Part shown: positions 18,196 through 26,746 of the stretch, piece by piece
How positions within the stretch are numbered: position 1 is the stretch's first letter
Layout: each line of letters opens with the position of its first letter
Assembly (NCBI RefSeq): GCF_023516715.1
Contig: NZ_JAMGSI010000001.1
Span: forward strand, 62,001 to 126,000
Reading direction: 5' to 3'
Source: Akkermansia massiliensis
GTDB taxonomy: Bacteria > Verrucomicrobiota > Verrucomicrobiia > Verrucomicrobiales > Akkermansiaceae
Length of the DNA stretch: 64,000 nt
Position numbers and translations under genes: made by a program
The notes under the pieces: generated by a model
Seen by the model: the letters and a program-made list of their open reading frames with translations, nothing else
Told to the model about the DNA's origin: nothing
Database searches by the model: none

Positions 18196-18879
18196 GGGTG
18201 CGCTTCATGATCCCGGTTAAAGCGGAAATCATGAGGAAAGGAGCGGCCGCATCATAACGCGATTTGCCTGCCAAGTCCAGTTGGACAGGGTAAAGAAAGG
18301 CTTGAAAATGAAAGAAAGGGAGGTTTTTGGAAAAGGCGGCGATTTTGAATGAAACGGTTTGGAGGAAGGTGGTTGAGCACCGGAATTTCCAGAGGAAAAT
18401 GGAGCGCCGTCAGACTAATAGGGAAAGTATCTCTTTCTCCGGTCGCGCCGTGCTGAAAGGAACTTCTCTTCTTCCTAGTCCGGAGATTCGTTTTTTTGCC
18501 GGGAACCCGATAAAAGAGGGAGTGGCTGCACTTGATAAGGAAGCGGAAAAATGAAGGGAACGGGCTGGAGGGAAAAACAGCAGGCAGTTTCCCCTCTGCA
18601 CGGAGGAAACGGACTTGTTGGCGTTGGGGCATGGAAAAGGCGAAGGACGCGGACGCCTTTGCCTTTTCTCTTGATGGCAGTGCGACTTTCGCCATCGTCC
18701 GGAACAAGGGAGATTTTTTAAAAAAGATCAGAGGCTCTGGCTGCCCACATTTTTTTCTTGATCACGGGGTATTTGAGGCGAAGGTGTTATGTTCATGGCA
18801 TGAAGGAACGGCATGCTCCGGATTTTTTTCCTAAGAAAAAACTGCCGGGCACGGAACCAGTTGGAGAAATGGTGACTTC
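18196..18879. other. Gene-free stretch of about 680 bp
   Basis: Short frames on both strands are not convincing: no family-like sequence and no good starts. The only structure found is the 13-bp stem-loop at 18634-18668. Confidence 0.5.
18634..18668. other. Perfect 13-bp stem-loop in non-coding DNA
   Basis: GAAAAGGCGAAGG (18634-18646) pairs with CCTTTGCCTTTTC (18656-18668), with one G-U pair and a 9-nt loop. No U-run follows on either strand, so it is not a standard terminator. Confidence 0.55.
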
Positions 18880-19167
18880 ATGATAAAAACCGAACATCAG
18901 GAAACGGCGATGAAGAGGTATTTTTCCGGAGAGGAGATTGAAATAGGCGACCATATCACCACGGACGGGGGCGAGGATCATAACGTGATTCTGAAAATCA
19001 TCGATTGTCCCGCAGTCAGGGACGATTATGGCCTTGATTGTTTTGGCGCCCTGATGTGCAGCTCTCAAACCGGGGGTATCATCTTCGTGTCTTTTGATGA
19101 AGTTTGTTCACCAGATACCAGGCTGCTTCACCGGAAAACGAGTGATGACCATTTGACGGCGATATGA
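18880..19167 (+). CDS. Small acidic protein, possibly of the small immunity-like type
   Basis: A 95-residue soluble protein; a second ATG at 18910 (MKRYFSGEEIEIGDHI) is an equally good start, with AGGAAA before it. The core reads GEEIEIGDHITTDGGEDHNVILKI, then a short acidic turn, then GGIIFVSFDEV. This recalls small beta-rich proteins of the pattern 'IxxGDxVxxDGxxG', often linked to toxin systems. That resemblance is only general, and there is no toxin gene beside it. It lies alone between dinB and the MarR-GNAT gene. Confidence 0.55.
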   Translation: MIKTEHQETAMKRYFSGEEIEIGDHITTDGGEDHNVILKIIDCPAVRDDYGLDCFGALMCSSQTGGIIFVSFDEVCSPDTRLLHRKTSDDHLTAI

Positions 19168-19238
19168 GGGGCATGAATTTCTTGGCCGGAGGAAAGGATA
19201 GTGGCCCTTCCTTCGGAATGGGCCGGGATGGCGGCGTG

Positions 19239-20192
19239 TTACTGGAGCGCCAGTTCCATCTGGATATCCACCCTTTCATAGGACGGGCGGTAAATCTCCA
19301 CTTCCCTGAATCCCGCCTTCCTGTATAGCTGGATGGCCGGGCGGAGCAGGGTATTGCTTTCCAGAAAGATTTTTTTGCAGCCCAGTTCTTTCGCCTTGGC
19401 GATGACGGTCCGGCACAACAGCATGCCGATGCCTTTGCCCTGCGCGCTGGGGCTGACGGCAAGTTTGGCCAGTTCGTACTGATGAACGGGATCGTTCTTC
19501 CTGCACAGGGCGCATACGCCGACAGGCTCTTCCCTGTAAAGCGCCACAAAGATGTGGCCGCCCTTGTCCAGAATGTGCTCCTGCGGGTGGTCCAGCGCGT
19601 GATGGTCCGGTTCTTCCATCTGCCAGTGCGCCGTAATCCATTCTTCATTGAGCGCCTTGAAAGCGGCCCGGTAGCGGGGATCGTAGGGAATGATGGAGAC
19701 ATCCCTGCCTTCCCGTTCCTTTTTTGCTTCCTTCACCCGTTCCAGCAGCGTTTTTTCCGCCAGCAGCCCTTCCCATTCTTCAATGGCGCGCCACAGGTCG
19801 TTCCGGGTTTGGCGGGAAATTTGTTCCACGGCGGCTTCCACGTCGGGATATTGTTCCGCCATGATATCGGACATTTTCTTTCCCTTGGCGGACAGCATGA
19901 CGAGGTTTCTCCGTCCGTCCGTTTTGTCCTTCTTTTCTTTCACCAGCCCCCTGGCGCCCATTTCCTTGACAATGTTGCTGACGGACGGGTGTGAATGCCC
20001 TATTTCCCTGGCAATGGAGGTGATGGTCTTGGCTTCCCCCTCTGACAGGACAAAGAACACGGGAAACCATTTGGGGCGGATGTCCACGCCGTACATGCGG
20101 AAGATCAGGGCGGCGTCATTCGTTATTTTATCCGTCAGCATCCGCAGTCTGCTTCCAATGGCCATTTTTCCTGTCCGGTTGAAGAAATCCAT
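19239..20192 (-). CDS. MarR-type regulator fused to a GNAT acetyltransferase
   Basis: With the ATG preceded by GGAGACGGG, the protein has 317 residues; an upstream extension of 39 codons is A+T-rich promoter DNA. Residues 1-150 are a winged-helix MarR domain: recognition helix around AREIGHSHPSVSNIVKEMGARGLV and wing KEKKDKTDGRRNLVMLS. Residues 165-317 are a GNAT domain with the acetyl-CoA loop SAQGKGIGMLL and the C-terminal LYRKAGFREVEIY. It presumably binds DNA and acetylates a small molecule or protein. A palindrome lies in its own upstream region, and the adaptive-response genes start on the other side, so it may control either or both. Confidence 0.9.
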   Translation of the reverse strand: MDFFNRTGKMAIGSRLRMLTDKITNDAALIFRMYGVDIRPKWFPVFFVLSEGEAKTITSIAREIGHSHPSVSNIVKEMGARGLVKEKKDKTDGRRNLVMLSAKGKKMSDIMAEQYPDVEAAVEQISRQTRNDLWRAIEEWEGLLAEKTLLERVKEAKKEREGRDVSIIPYDPRYRAAFKALNEEWITAHWQMEEPDHHALDHPQEHILDKGGHIFVALYREEPVGVCALCRKNDPVHQYELAKLAVSPSAQGKGIGMLLCRTVIAKAKELGCKKIFLESNTLLRPAIQLYRKAGFREVEIYRPSYERVDIQMELALQ

Positions 20193-20223
20193 ATTCCCGT
20201 CTCCTGTTGTATTGTTAAAAATG

Positions 20224-20245
20224 TAACTGATTACGTAATTGGTTA
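20224..20245. promoter_or_regulatory. Candidate MarR operator
   Basis: A 22-bp imperfect palindrome centred on ACGT (TAACTGATTACGTAATTGGTTA, 18 of 22 positions symmetric). It lies between the divergent MarR-GNAT and ada-type genes, 32 bp upstream of the MarR start. Size and symmetry fit MarR-family sites. Confidence 0.6.
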
Positions 20246-20261
20246 TATAATTATTCCCCAA

Positions 20262-20267
20262 TGTCAA
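20262..20267 (-). promoter_or_regulatory. Possible -35 element for the MarR-GNAT gene
   Basis: TTGACA on the minus strand, followed by a T/A-rich stretch containing TATAAC that runs into the palindrome. The spacing is short, so the promoter is uncertain, but a repressor on the palindrome would cover the -10 area. Confidence 0.3.
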
Positions 20268-20356
20268 AATAATTTTTTTGGATGCATGTCCGAAAATGGC
20301 GGGAATCATGTCCGCGGTTTGCTATCATGAGCCTCAACCGTGGAGTTTGCAAAACC

Positions 20357-21829
20357 ATGAAAGGAAATGAAAAGGCCTGGTATGCCGCGTTTAAATCCAA
20401 GGATGCCCGTTTTGACGGCCATTTCTTCGTGGGGGTGGCGTCTACGGGCATTTACTGCCGCCCCATATGCCGCGCAAAGCTGCCCAGGGCCGGGAATTGC
20501 ACCTATTACGCCACAGCGGCTGAAGCGGAACGGGCCGGATTCCGGCCTTGCCTGCAATGCCGCCCGGAGCTGGCGCCCGGAACCGCTCCGGTGGACGCCG
20601 CCGCTTCCCTGGCGCGCCGTGCGGCCGGTTTCCTGGAGGAGAATTGCGGAGACATGGAAAGCCTGGAAGAGCTTGCCGCCCACCTTGGCTGCACCGGGCG
20701 ACATTTGCGCCGGGCTTTTGCCGCGGAGTTCAATGTTTCCCCCATCCAGTATTTGCAGACTCTCCGGCTGCTGCTGGCGAAGAATCTCCTGACAAGCACG
20801 AGGCTTTCTGTTCTTGACGTTGCCATGAGCGCGGGGTTCGGCAGTTTGCGGCGCTTCAATGAATTGTTCAAAAAGGAATACAGGCTTTCCCCGGCGGCAT
20901 TGCGGAAGCTGGGGAAGGGGGGAAAAGAGGAGGAGGGTTCCGGAATAACGCTGACGCTGCCTTACCGCCCTCCCTACCGGTGGGAGAGGCTGCTTGAGTT
21001 CCTCGCGCTGCGGGCCATTCCCGGCGTGGAGGCCGTACGCGGCGGGGAGTATGGCCGCACCGTGCGTCTTGCAACCAGAAGGGGGAAAGATGTCTATGGC
21101 TGGATACGGGTGGGCCATTGCCCCGTGAAAAATGCGCTGATCGTGGTGATCGCGAGGTCTCTGCTTCCCGCCTTGTCCCAGGTTCTTGCAAGGGTACGCC
21201 ATTTGTTTGACTTGTACTGTGACCCGGCCGCGGTGGATGAAACGCTGGCTTCCATGAACGGCCTGTCTCCGGGACTGTATGTTCCGGGAACCCGTCTGCC
21301 CGGCTGTTTTGACCCTTACGAGCTGGCGGTGCGGACAGCGCTGGGACGGCAAATTTCCATGAAAGCCGCGAATGCTCTGGCGGGGAGGCTGGCGCGGAGC
21401 CATGGCGAGCCCGTGCGGACGGGGATGGAGGGGCTGACCCATGCGTTTCCTGCGCCGGGGAAGATTCTTTCCCTGAGCGGCCCGGGAAGCGCCGGATGGG
21501 ACATTCCCGGAATGACCGCATCCAGGGGCAGGGCGGTTGTCGAGCTGGCGCGCGCGTTTGAAGAAGGGAGCATTGATTTCAGTTTCCGGGCCGATCCTGA
21601 GGCTGAAATGAAAAAGCTGGCGGGGCTCCCCGGCATCGGAATATGCACGGCGCAGTATATCGCCATGCGGGCCTTTGGATGGACGGATGCCTTTCCTTCA
21701 ACCGATCCCGGCATTAGAGAGGCGCTCTCCCCGCGCACGCAAAAGGAAATTCTTGCTCTGGCGGAAGGCTGGAGGCCGTGGCGCGGCTATGCTGCCGTCA
21801 ATTTATGGAATTCACTGAAACAACACTGA
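20357..21829 (+). CDS. Ada-type regulator fused to AlkA-type DNA glycosylase
   Basis: A 490-residue protein from the ATG before KGNEKAWYAAFKSKDARFDG; ATGs 10 and 25 codons upstream are less likely. Residues 1-80 form the Ada zinc domain (GIYCRPICRAK, then RPCLQC), in which a cysteine takes methyl groups from DNA phosphotriesters. Residues 90-180 form an AraC-type helix-turn-helix (LEELAAHLGCTGRHLRRAF and VLDVAMSAGFGSLRRFNELFKKEY). The rest is an AlkA glycosylase with hairpin LPGIGICTAQYIAMRAFG and catalytic aspartate in STDPGIREAL. It should sense alkylation, activate its regulon and excise 3-methyladenine-type bases. ogt follows 12 bp later. Confidence 0.93.
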   Translation: MKGNEKAWYAAFKSKDARFDGHFFVGVASTGIYCRPICRAKLPRAGNCTYYATAAEAERAGFRPCLQCRPELAPGTAPVDAAASLARRAAGFLEENCGDMESLEELAAHLGCTGRHLRRAFAAEFNVSPIQYLQTLRLLLAKNLLTSTRLSVLDVAMSAGFGSLRRFNELFKKEYRLSPAALRKLGKGGKEEEGSGITLTLPYRPPYRWERLLEFLALRAIPGVEAVRGGEYGRTVRLATRRGKDVYGWIRVGHCPVKNALIVVIARSLLPALSQVLARVRHLFDLYCDPAAVDETLASMNGLSPGLYVPGTRLPGCFDPYELAVRTALGRQISMKAANALAGRLARSHGEPVRTGMEGLTHAFPAPGKILSLSGPGSAGWDIPGMTASRGRAVVELARAFEEGSIDFSFRADPEAEMKKLAGLPGIGICTAQYIAMRAFGWTDAFPSTDPGIREALSPRTQKEILALAEGWRPWRGYAAVNLWNSLKQH

Positions 21830-21841
21830 AATAATAGAAAG

Positions 21842-22384
21842 ATGATGTATTACTCAACACACTATTCGTCACCCCTTGGTCCGCTCACACTGGCGAGCGA
21901 TGGGGAACATCTCGCGGGCTTGTGGCTGGAGGGCCAGAAGTATTTTGGAGATACCGTCAGCGGGGACATGGAGGAAAGGGACGGCCTGCCGGTATTTGCC
22001 GCGGCAAGAGACTGGCTGGACAGGTATTTTGCGGGCGGCAGGCCTCCGGTAGCCGAATTGCCGCTGGCCCCCGTGGGGGGAGAGTTCCGCCAGGCCGTAT
22101 GGAAGATTCTCTGCGACATTCCCTACGGAGAGGTTACCACTTACGGAGAGATTGCCCGGAAGATGGCCGCGCGCGGGAATAGAAGGAGCATGTCTGCTCA
22201 GGCAGTAGGAGGAGCGGTGGGGCATAACCCCATTTCCATCATTATCCCGTGCCACCGGGTGGTGGGCGCAGGCGGGAGCCTGACGGGCTATGCCGGCGGA
22301 ATTGCCGCGAAAATCAGGCTTCTGAAGCTTGAGGGAGTGGACATGTCCCGCCTTTTTATGCCGAAAAAGGGCACCGCCCTTTAA
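21842..22384 (+). CDS. ogt: Methylated-DNA--protein-cysteine methyltransferase
   Basis: A 180-residue O6-alkylguanine repair protein. The acceptor cysteine is Cys137 in IIIPCHRVVG. The helix-turn-helix and arginine finger are in GEVTTYGEIARKMAARGNRRSMSAQAVGGAVGHNP. It moves the alkyl group to itself and is then inactive. Twelve bases separate it from the Ada/AlkA gene, so the two form an adaptive-response operon that splits the E. coli Ada domains differently: the N-terminal Ada part is joined to AlkA and the C-terminal methyltransferase is separate. Either of two adjacent ATGs could be used. Confidence 0.96.
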   Translation: MMYYSTHYSSPLGPLTLASDGEHLAGLWLEGQKYFGDTVSGDMEERDGLPVFAAARDWLDRYFAGGRPPVAELPLAPVGGEFRQAVWKILCDIPYGEVTTYGEIARKMAARGNRRSMSAQAVGGAVGHNPISIIIPCHRVVGAGGSLTGYAGGIAAKIRLLKLEGVDMSRLFMPKKGTAL

Positions 22385-22482
22385 GGGGGGCAGGGAATGT
22401 CCTGCACAGGCGGAACGTTGCCGCCAGACGGTGCGGAGGGGTAATCAAACGCCGTTCCGATGTCTTGCGATTTCAATCAAAC

Positions 22483-22518
22483 AAAAACCGCAAGCACTGA
22501 TAAACAGCAACTTGCGGT
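22483..22518 (-). terminator. Rho-independent terminator of tRNA-Arg
   Basis: An 8-bp stem (22487-22494 with 22511-22518, ACCGCAAG/CTTGCGGT) followed on the minus strand by five U. It starts ten bases after the encoded CCA end. Confidence 0.85.
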
Positions 22519-22528
22519 ATGAAAAGTC

Positions 22529-22603
22529 TGGTAGGCCCGGTAGGAATCGAACCTACATCGTCGGTACCGGAAACCGATGTCCTATCCATTGAACGACGAG
22601 CCC
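22529..22603 (-). tRNA. tRNA-Arg (anticodon CCG)
   Basis: A 75-nt cloverleaf on the minus strand: acceptor GGGCTCG with CGGGCCT, D arm GTTC/GGAC, anticodon stem TCGGT/ACCGA with loop TTCCGGT, variable loop CGAT, T arm GTAGG-TTCGATT-CCTAC. The 3' CCA is encoded. Anticodon CCG reads the arginine codon CGG. The first acceptor pair is G-U. Confidence 0.95.
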
Positions 22604-22762
22604 ATGTTCCCAAGGAACGAGAGAGATAGAATAGAAAAAACGGGCCGGATGCAAGTATTTTTATACGGGTGACGGGATTGGCGTGATGAAAATATTAAAG
22701 ACCAAAGACTAATGGCAAAAGGGCGCCAGAATGTTCCGGGCTCGGGAGAGCAGAGTTTTCCG

Positions 22763-23875
22763 TCAGGAGATTTTATGGTGGAAGGAGAAGATGGCTGCCA
22801 GAACGGCCACCACCGTAACAGTCATGATGGCCGCAAAGAGGGGCCAGAGGTCCAGGAATCCGGCCCCTTCCAGGAAGATGCGCTGGATGAGTTCCAGCCC
22901 ATACCTCATGGGGTTGAGCAGGGTAAGGTCCTGGAAGATGTCCGGCATGCTGGAGATGGGGGTGGCGAAGCCGGAGAGCATGACCATGGGAACCAGCAGC
23001 AGGAAGGTTCCCACAATGGCCTGCTGGAGGGATTGGGCGAAGGAGGAGATGCACAGCCCGATGGCCGCCGCGGTGATGATGAAGAGCAGAATGGCCGCGG
23101 CAAGCAGCCAGATGGAGCCCTGGAAGGGGATGCGGAACCAGAACATGGCCACCAGCACCACAAAGACGGCCTGCATGGAGCCGGTGATGACCGTGGCGAT
23201 GCCTTTGCCCAGCAGGATTTCCCCCGGGTTGTACGGGGCCACCAGGAGCTGGTCGAAGGTGCCTTCCTCCCGTTCCCGGGCGATGGAGAGCGCCCCGGAG
23301 AGGATGGAGTTGATCAGGGCCAGGACGGCAATGAGGCCGGGCACGATGAACCAGCGCGTGATGAGGTTGGGGTTGAACCAGGAGCGGGCTTCTATTTCCA
23401 CCGGGGAGGCGCCGCCGTTTCTGGCGGTCAGGTCCGCGCCGAAGCCGGAGGCGATTTGCTGGGCGTAGCCCAGGGCGATGGCTGCCGTGTTTGCGTTGCG
23501 CCCGTCCGCAATGAGCTGGAGGGAGGCGGGGCGGCCCGTCTGGAGGTTGCGGGAGAAGTCCGGAGGAATGGTGAGCCCTACGACGATTTCCCGGTTGTCG
23601 ATCATGCGGTCGATGTCCTTTTCCGTGGCTGCCGCGGCCTGCCGCCGGAAGATGCCGGTTCCCTCCAGGTCCGCGATGTACTGGGCGGCCGTTTCCCCGC
23701 CGTCCTTGTCCAGCACGACATAAGGCACGCGCGTGACGTTCATGGTGGCCGCGTATCCGAAGATGCATATCTGGATGACGGGCGGGATGATCAGGGCCAT
23801 GCGGCTTTTTTTGTCCCTGAGCACGGCCAGCAGTTCCTTTTTGACGAGGGAGGCTATTCTGACGAAGAAGTCCAT
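22763..23875 (-). CDS. ABC-2 type permease (YbhR-like)
   Basis: A 370-residue inner-membrane protein with one N-terminal helix (about 25-45), a periplasmic domain of about 130 residues, and five helices in the C-terminal half. Typical ABC-2 stretches are EREEGTFDQLLVAPYNPGEILLGK and LSGFATPISSMPDIFQ. It is the last gene of the four-gene efflux unit and pairs with the preceding permease to form the membrane channel. Substrates of the E. coli YbhFSR pump include some drugs and sodium; here the substrate is unknown. Confidence 0.93.
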   Translation of the reverse strand: MDFFVRIASLVKKELLAVLRDKKSRMALIIPPVIQICIFGYAATMNVTRVPYVVLDKDGGETAAQYIADLEGTGIFRRQAAAATEKDIDRMIDNREIVVGLTIPPDFSRNLQTGRPASLQLIADGRNANTAAIALGYAQQIASGFGADLTARNGGASPVEIEARSWFNPNLITRWFIVPGLIAVLALINSILSGALSIAREREEGTFDQLLVAPYNPGEILLGKGIATVITGSMQAVFVVLVAMFWFRIPFQGSIWLLAAAILLFIITAAAIGLCISSFAQSLQQAIVGTFLLLVPMVMLSGFATPISSMPDIFQDLTLLNPMRYGLELIQRIFLEGAGFLDLWPLFAAIMTVTVVAVLAAIFSFHHKIS

Positions 23876-23879
23876 GGCG

Positions 23880-24986
23880 TTATTCGAGGGATTTGGGGGC
23901 TTTCAGCCGGGCGATGCCCATGAGGACGACGGCAAAGACGCCCAGCGTGATGCAGCACGGGATGATGACGGAGGGGATGTCCCCTGCCAGGAAGAGGGTC
24001 TGGAGCAGGGTGACGTAGTAGCGCGCCGGGATCATGTAGGTAAGGGCGCGCACGGCGGGCGGCATGTTCAGGATGTCGTACAGGAAGCCGGAGAGCATGA
24101 GGGCCGGCATGAAGGTGCCCATGATGGCGAACTGGCAGGCCAGGAACTGGTTTTTCGTGGCGGTGGAGATGACGAGTCCCAGCCCCAGGGCCACGATCAG
24201 GAACAGGGCGGAGACCGCCAGCAGCAGGGTGAGGGAGCCGCGGATGGGGATGTCAAAGACGAAGGCGGCGAAGATCATGGAGATGGCCAGGCTGACCATG
24301 CCCAGCAGGAAGTTGGTGGCCGCCTTGGCGGTGAGGATTTCCCCGCTGCCCACGGGGGTGACAAAGAGGCTTTCCAGCGTGCCCCGTTCATATTCCCGCG
24401 CCATGACCAGGGAGGTGAGGAGCGCCCCGATCATGGTCATGATGGTGACGATGACGCCGGGAACCAGGTAGTAGTGGCTGTCGTTGGCTTCATTGAAGCG
24501 GGTGCGCGTCTGCACGTCCAGCACGGGGGCGGCCCCGCCGCTCAGGGAGGCCGCCCAGGAACCGACGACGGCCTGGAGGTAGTTGCGTATGAGGGTAGCC
24601 TGGTTGGCGTTGACTCCGTTGACCACGATCTGGACTTTCGTAACGCCGCCGTTGAGCGTGTCCGGCGCGTTGCTTTGCAGGGCAATGAAGGCGTCCGCCT
24701 GATGGGTGCGCAGCTTTTCCTCCGCCTCGCGGGAGGAGAAGACGCGGGTGGTCTGGAAGTACCTGGAGAGGGTGAGGCGCGTTTCCAGGTTGGTGGATTC
24801 GCTGGAGGCCGGAACGGCCAGGTACGCGATGCGCACGTTTTTGATGTCCATGCTCATGCCGTAGCCGAAGAGGAGCAGGAGCACGGCGGGGAGAATGACG
24901 GCGATGCCGATGTTGCCGGGGTCCCTCACCACCTGGTGGAGTTCCTTGACGATGAGGGCGCCGATGCGTTTGAGGGAGGCCTTCAT
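23880..24986 (-). CDS. ABC-2 type permease (YbhS-like)
   Basis: A 368-residue paralogue of the next permease with the same plan: an N-terminal helix, a large external loop, and the ABC-2 core with REYERGTLESLFVTPVGSGEIL and LSGFLYDILNMPPAVRAL. Its start overlaps the end of the ATPase gene by 4 bp, and the next permease begins 4 bp after its stop, so translation is coupled along the operon. Confidence 0.93.
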   Translation of the reverse strand: MKASLKRIGALIVKELHQVVRDPGNIGIAVILPAVLLLLFGYGMSMDIKNVRIAYLAVPASSESTNLETRLTLSRYFQTTRVFSSREAEEKLRTHQADAFIALQSNAPDTLNGGVTKVQIVVNGVNANQATLIRNYLQAVVGSWAASLSGGAAPVLDVQTRTRFNEANDSHYYLVPGVIVTIMTMIGALLTSLVMAREYERGTLESLFVTPVGSGEILTAKAATNFLLGMVSLAISMIFAAFVFDIPIRGSLTLLLAVSALFLIVALGLGLVISTATKNQFLACQFAIMGTFMPALMLSGFLYDILNMPPAVRALTYMIPARYYVTLLQTLFLAGDIPSVIIPCCITLGVFAVVLMGIARLKAPKSLE

Positions 24987-26746
24987 GATTCTTCCCCTCC
25001 CTTCCGCATGTGTTCTTCCGTGATGGTCAGGAAGGCGTCTTCCAGGGAGGCCGGGGCGCCGTCTTCGCGGGGCGGGGCATATTGGCGTATTTCATCCGGA
25101 GAGCCTTCCGCCAGTGTGGTTCCGTCCATCATGATGAGCATGTTGTCGCAGAATTCCGCTTCTCCCAGAAAGTGGGTGGTGATGATGATGGTGACGCCTT
25201 TTTCCGCCAGGGAGTTGATGCGCAGCCAGAAGTCGCGCCGGGCCAGGGGGTCCGCGCCGGAGGTGGGTTCGTCCAGGAAGAGGATGTCCGGGGAATGGAG
25301 CAGTCCGCACGCCATGCTCAGGCGCTGCTTGTAGCCGCCGGGCAGGTGCGCGGCGGGGGCGTTCATGTACGGGGTGAGGTGGAATTCCTCTTCCATGGAA
25401 CGGATGGCGTCCCGCCGTTCCTTTCCGGCCATGCCGTAGGCCCCGGCAAAGAATTCCAGGTTCTGCCGCGTGGTGAGCATGCCGTACATGGAGAATTTCT
25501 GGGCCACGTACCCCACTTTTCTGCGCGCCCTTGCGGCGGCGGTTCTCAGGTCCGCTCCGGCCACGTTAAGGGTGCCTCCGGTTGCCGGAAGAAGGCCGCA
25601 AAGCATGCGGAACGTAGTGCTTTTTCCGGCCCCGTTCGGCCCCAGCAGGCCGAAGACCTGCCCCCGGCTGACGGAGAAGCTGACGTGGTTGACGGCGGTA
25701 AAGTTGCCGAATTTGCGTACCAGGTCCGTTACCCGGATGATGGTTTCCCCGCTTGTTCCCTGGCCGGGAGGGGGAGTTTCCGCGGGAACGGGGATGTCCT
25801 GCGGGGTGAGGTCCGCCTGTCCGGCCAGCAGGGTCATGAAGCCGTCTGAAAAGTCCGGCTGTCCCGGCTGCGGGTGGTATTCCTCCAGTTTCCGCCGTGT
25901 GGGGTGGTCCTGCGGCAGGATGATGCGCACGGTGCCTCCCTGGGGAGTGGCGTTGATAATTCCGGGCAGGGCGGCCAGCCTGCTCTGGAACTGGCGCGCA
26001 TGGATGCCTTCCGGCGTGCGCACGGTGATGCACATGCCTTCCGCGCGGGCGATGACGTCCGCGGGCGGGGCATCCATCAGCAGGCCCCCCTTGTACATGA
26101 TGAGGGTGCGGTTGCAGTAGGCGGATTCATCCATGTAGGAGGTGCTGACCAGCACGCCCACGCCTTCCTCATGGGAGAACTGCCCCAGGATGTTCCACAG
26201 TTCCCGGCGGGAGAGCGGGTCCACCCCCACGGTGGGTTCATCCAGCAGAATCAGGGGAGGGGAGGAGACCAGGGAACAGCACAGCCCCAGTTTCTGCTTC
26301 ATGCCGCCGGAGAGCTTGCCCGCCAGGCGCGTGGTGAAGCGTTCCAGGCTGGTCATGGAGAGCAGGCTGCGGAAGCGTTTTTCCCGGTCCTGGCCGGAGA
26401 CGCCGTGCATGCGGGCGTAAAGCTCCATGTTTTCCTTTACGGTAAGGTCCTCGTAAAGGCCGAATTTCTGAGGCATGTACCCGATGGAGGCCTGAATGGC
26501 CCGCGCCTTTTTAACGGAGTCCAAGTTCAGTACGGAAATGGAGCCTTCATGCGGTTTCATCAGCCCCGTGATGAGGCGGATGAGCGTGGTTTTTCCCGCA
26601 CCGTCCGGCCCCAGCAGTCCCACGATTTCGCCGGCGGAGAGGCGGAAGGAGACGCCGTCCACCGCGGGAAAGGGAACGCCCGCCGGGTCCGGAAACATTT
26701 TGCGGACGTTCCGGCAGTCAATCAGGGGCTGGGAGTCCGTAGTCAT
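24983..26746 (-). CDS. ABC transporter ATPase with two nucleotide-binding domains (YbhF-like)
   Basis: A 587-residue cytoplasmic protein carrying two complete ATPase domains. The first has Walker A GPDGAGKTTL, signature LSGGMKQKL and Walker B PLILLDEPTVGVDP. The second (from about residue 335) has GPNGAGKSTT, a variant signature LPGGYKQRL and DILFLDEPTSGADP. A Pro/Gly-rich linker joins them. It drives the two permeases encoded next. The order membrane-fusion protein, ATPase, permease, permease is that of the ybhGFSR unit. It overlaps both neighbours by 4 bp. Confidence 0.95.
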   Translation of the reverse strand: MTTDSQPLIDCRNVRKMFPDPAGVPFPAVDGVSFRLSAGEIVGLLGPDGAGKTTLIRLITGLMKPHEGSISVLNLDSVKKARAIQASIGYMPQKFGLYEDLTVKENMELYARMHGVSGQDREKRFRSLLSMTSLERFTTRLAGKLSGGMKQKLGLCCSLVSSPPLILLDEPTVGVDPLSRRELWNILGQFSHEEGVGVLVSTSYMDESAYCNRTLIMYKGGLLMDAPPADVIARAEGMCITVRTPEGIHARQFQSRLAALPGIINATPQGGTVRIILPQDHPTRRKLEEYHPQPGQPDFSDGFMTLLAGQADLTPQDIPVPAETPPPGQGTSGETIIRVTDLVRKFGNFTAVNHVSFSVSRGQVFGLLGPNGAGKSTTFRMLCGLLPATGGTLNVAGADLRTAAARARRKVGYVAQKFSMYGMLTTRQNLEFFAGAYGMAGKERRDAIRSMEEEFHLTPYMNAPAAHLPGGYKQRLSMACGLLHSPDILFLDEPTSGADPLARRDFWLRINSLAEKGVTIIITTHFLGEAEFCDNMLIMMDGTTLAEGSPDEIRQYAPPREDGAPASLEDAFLTITEEHMRKGGEES

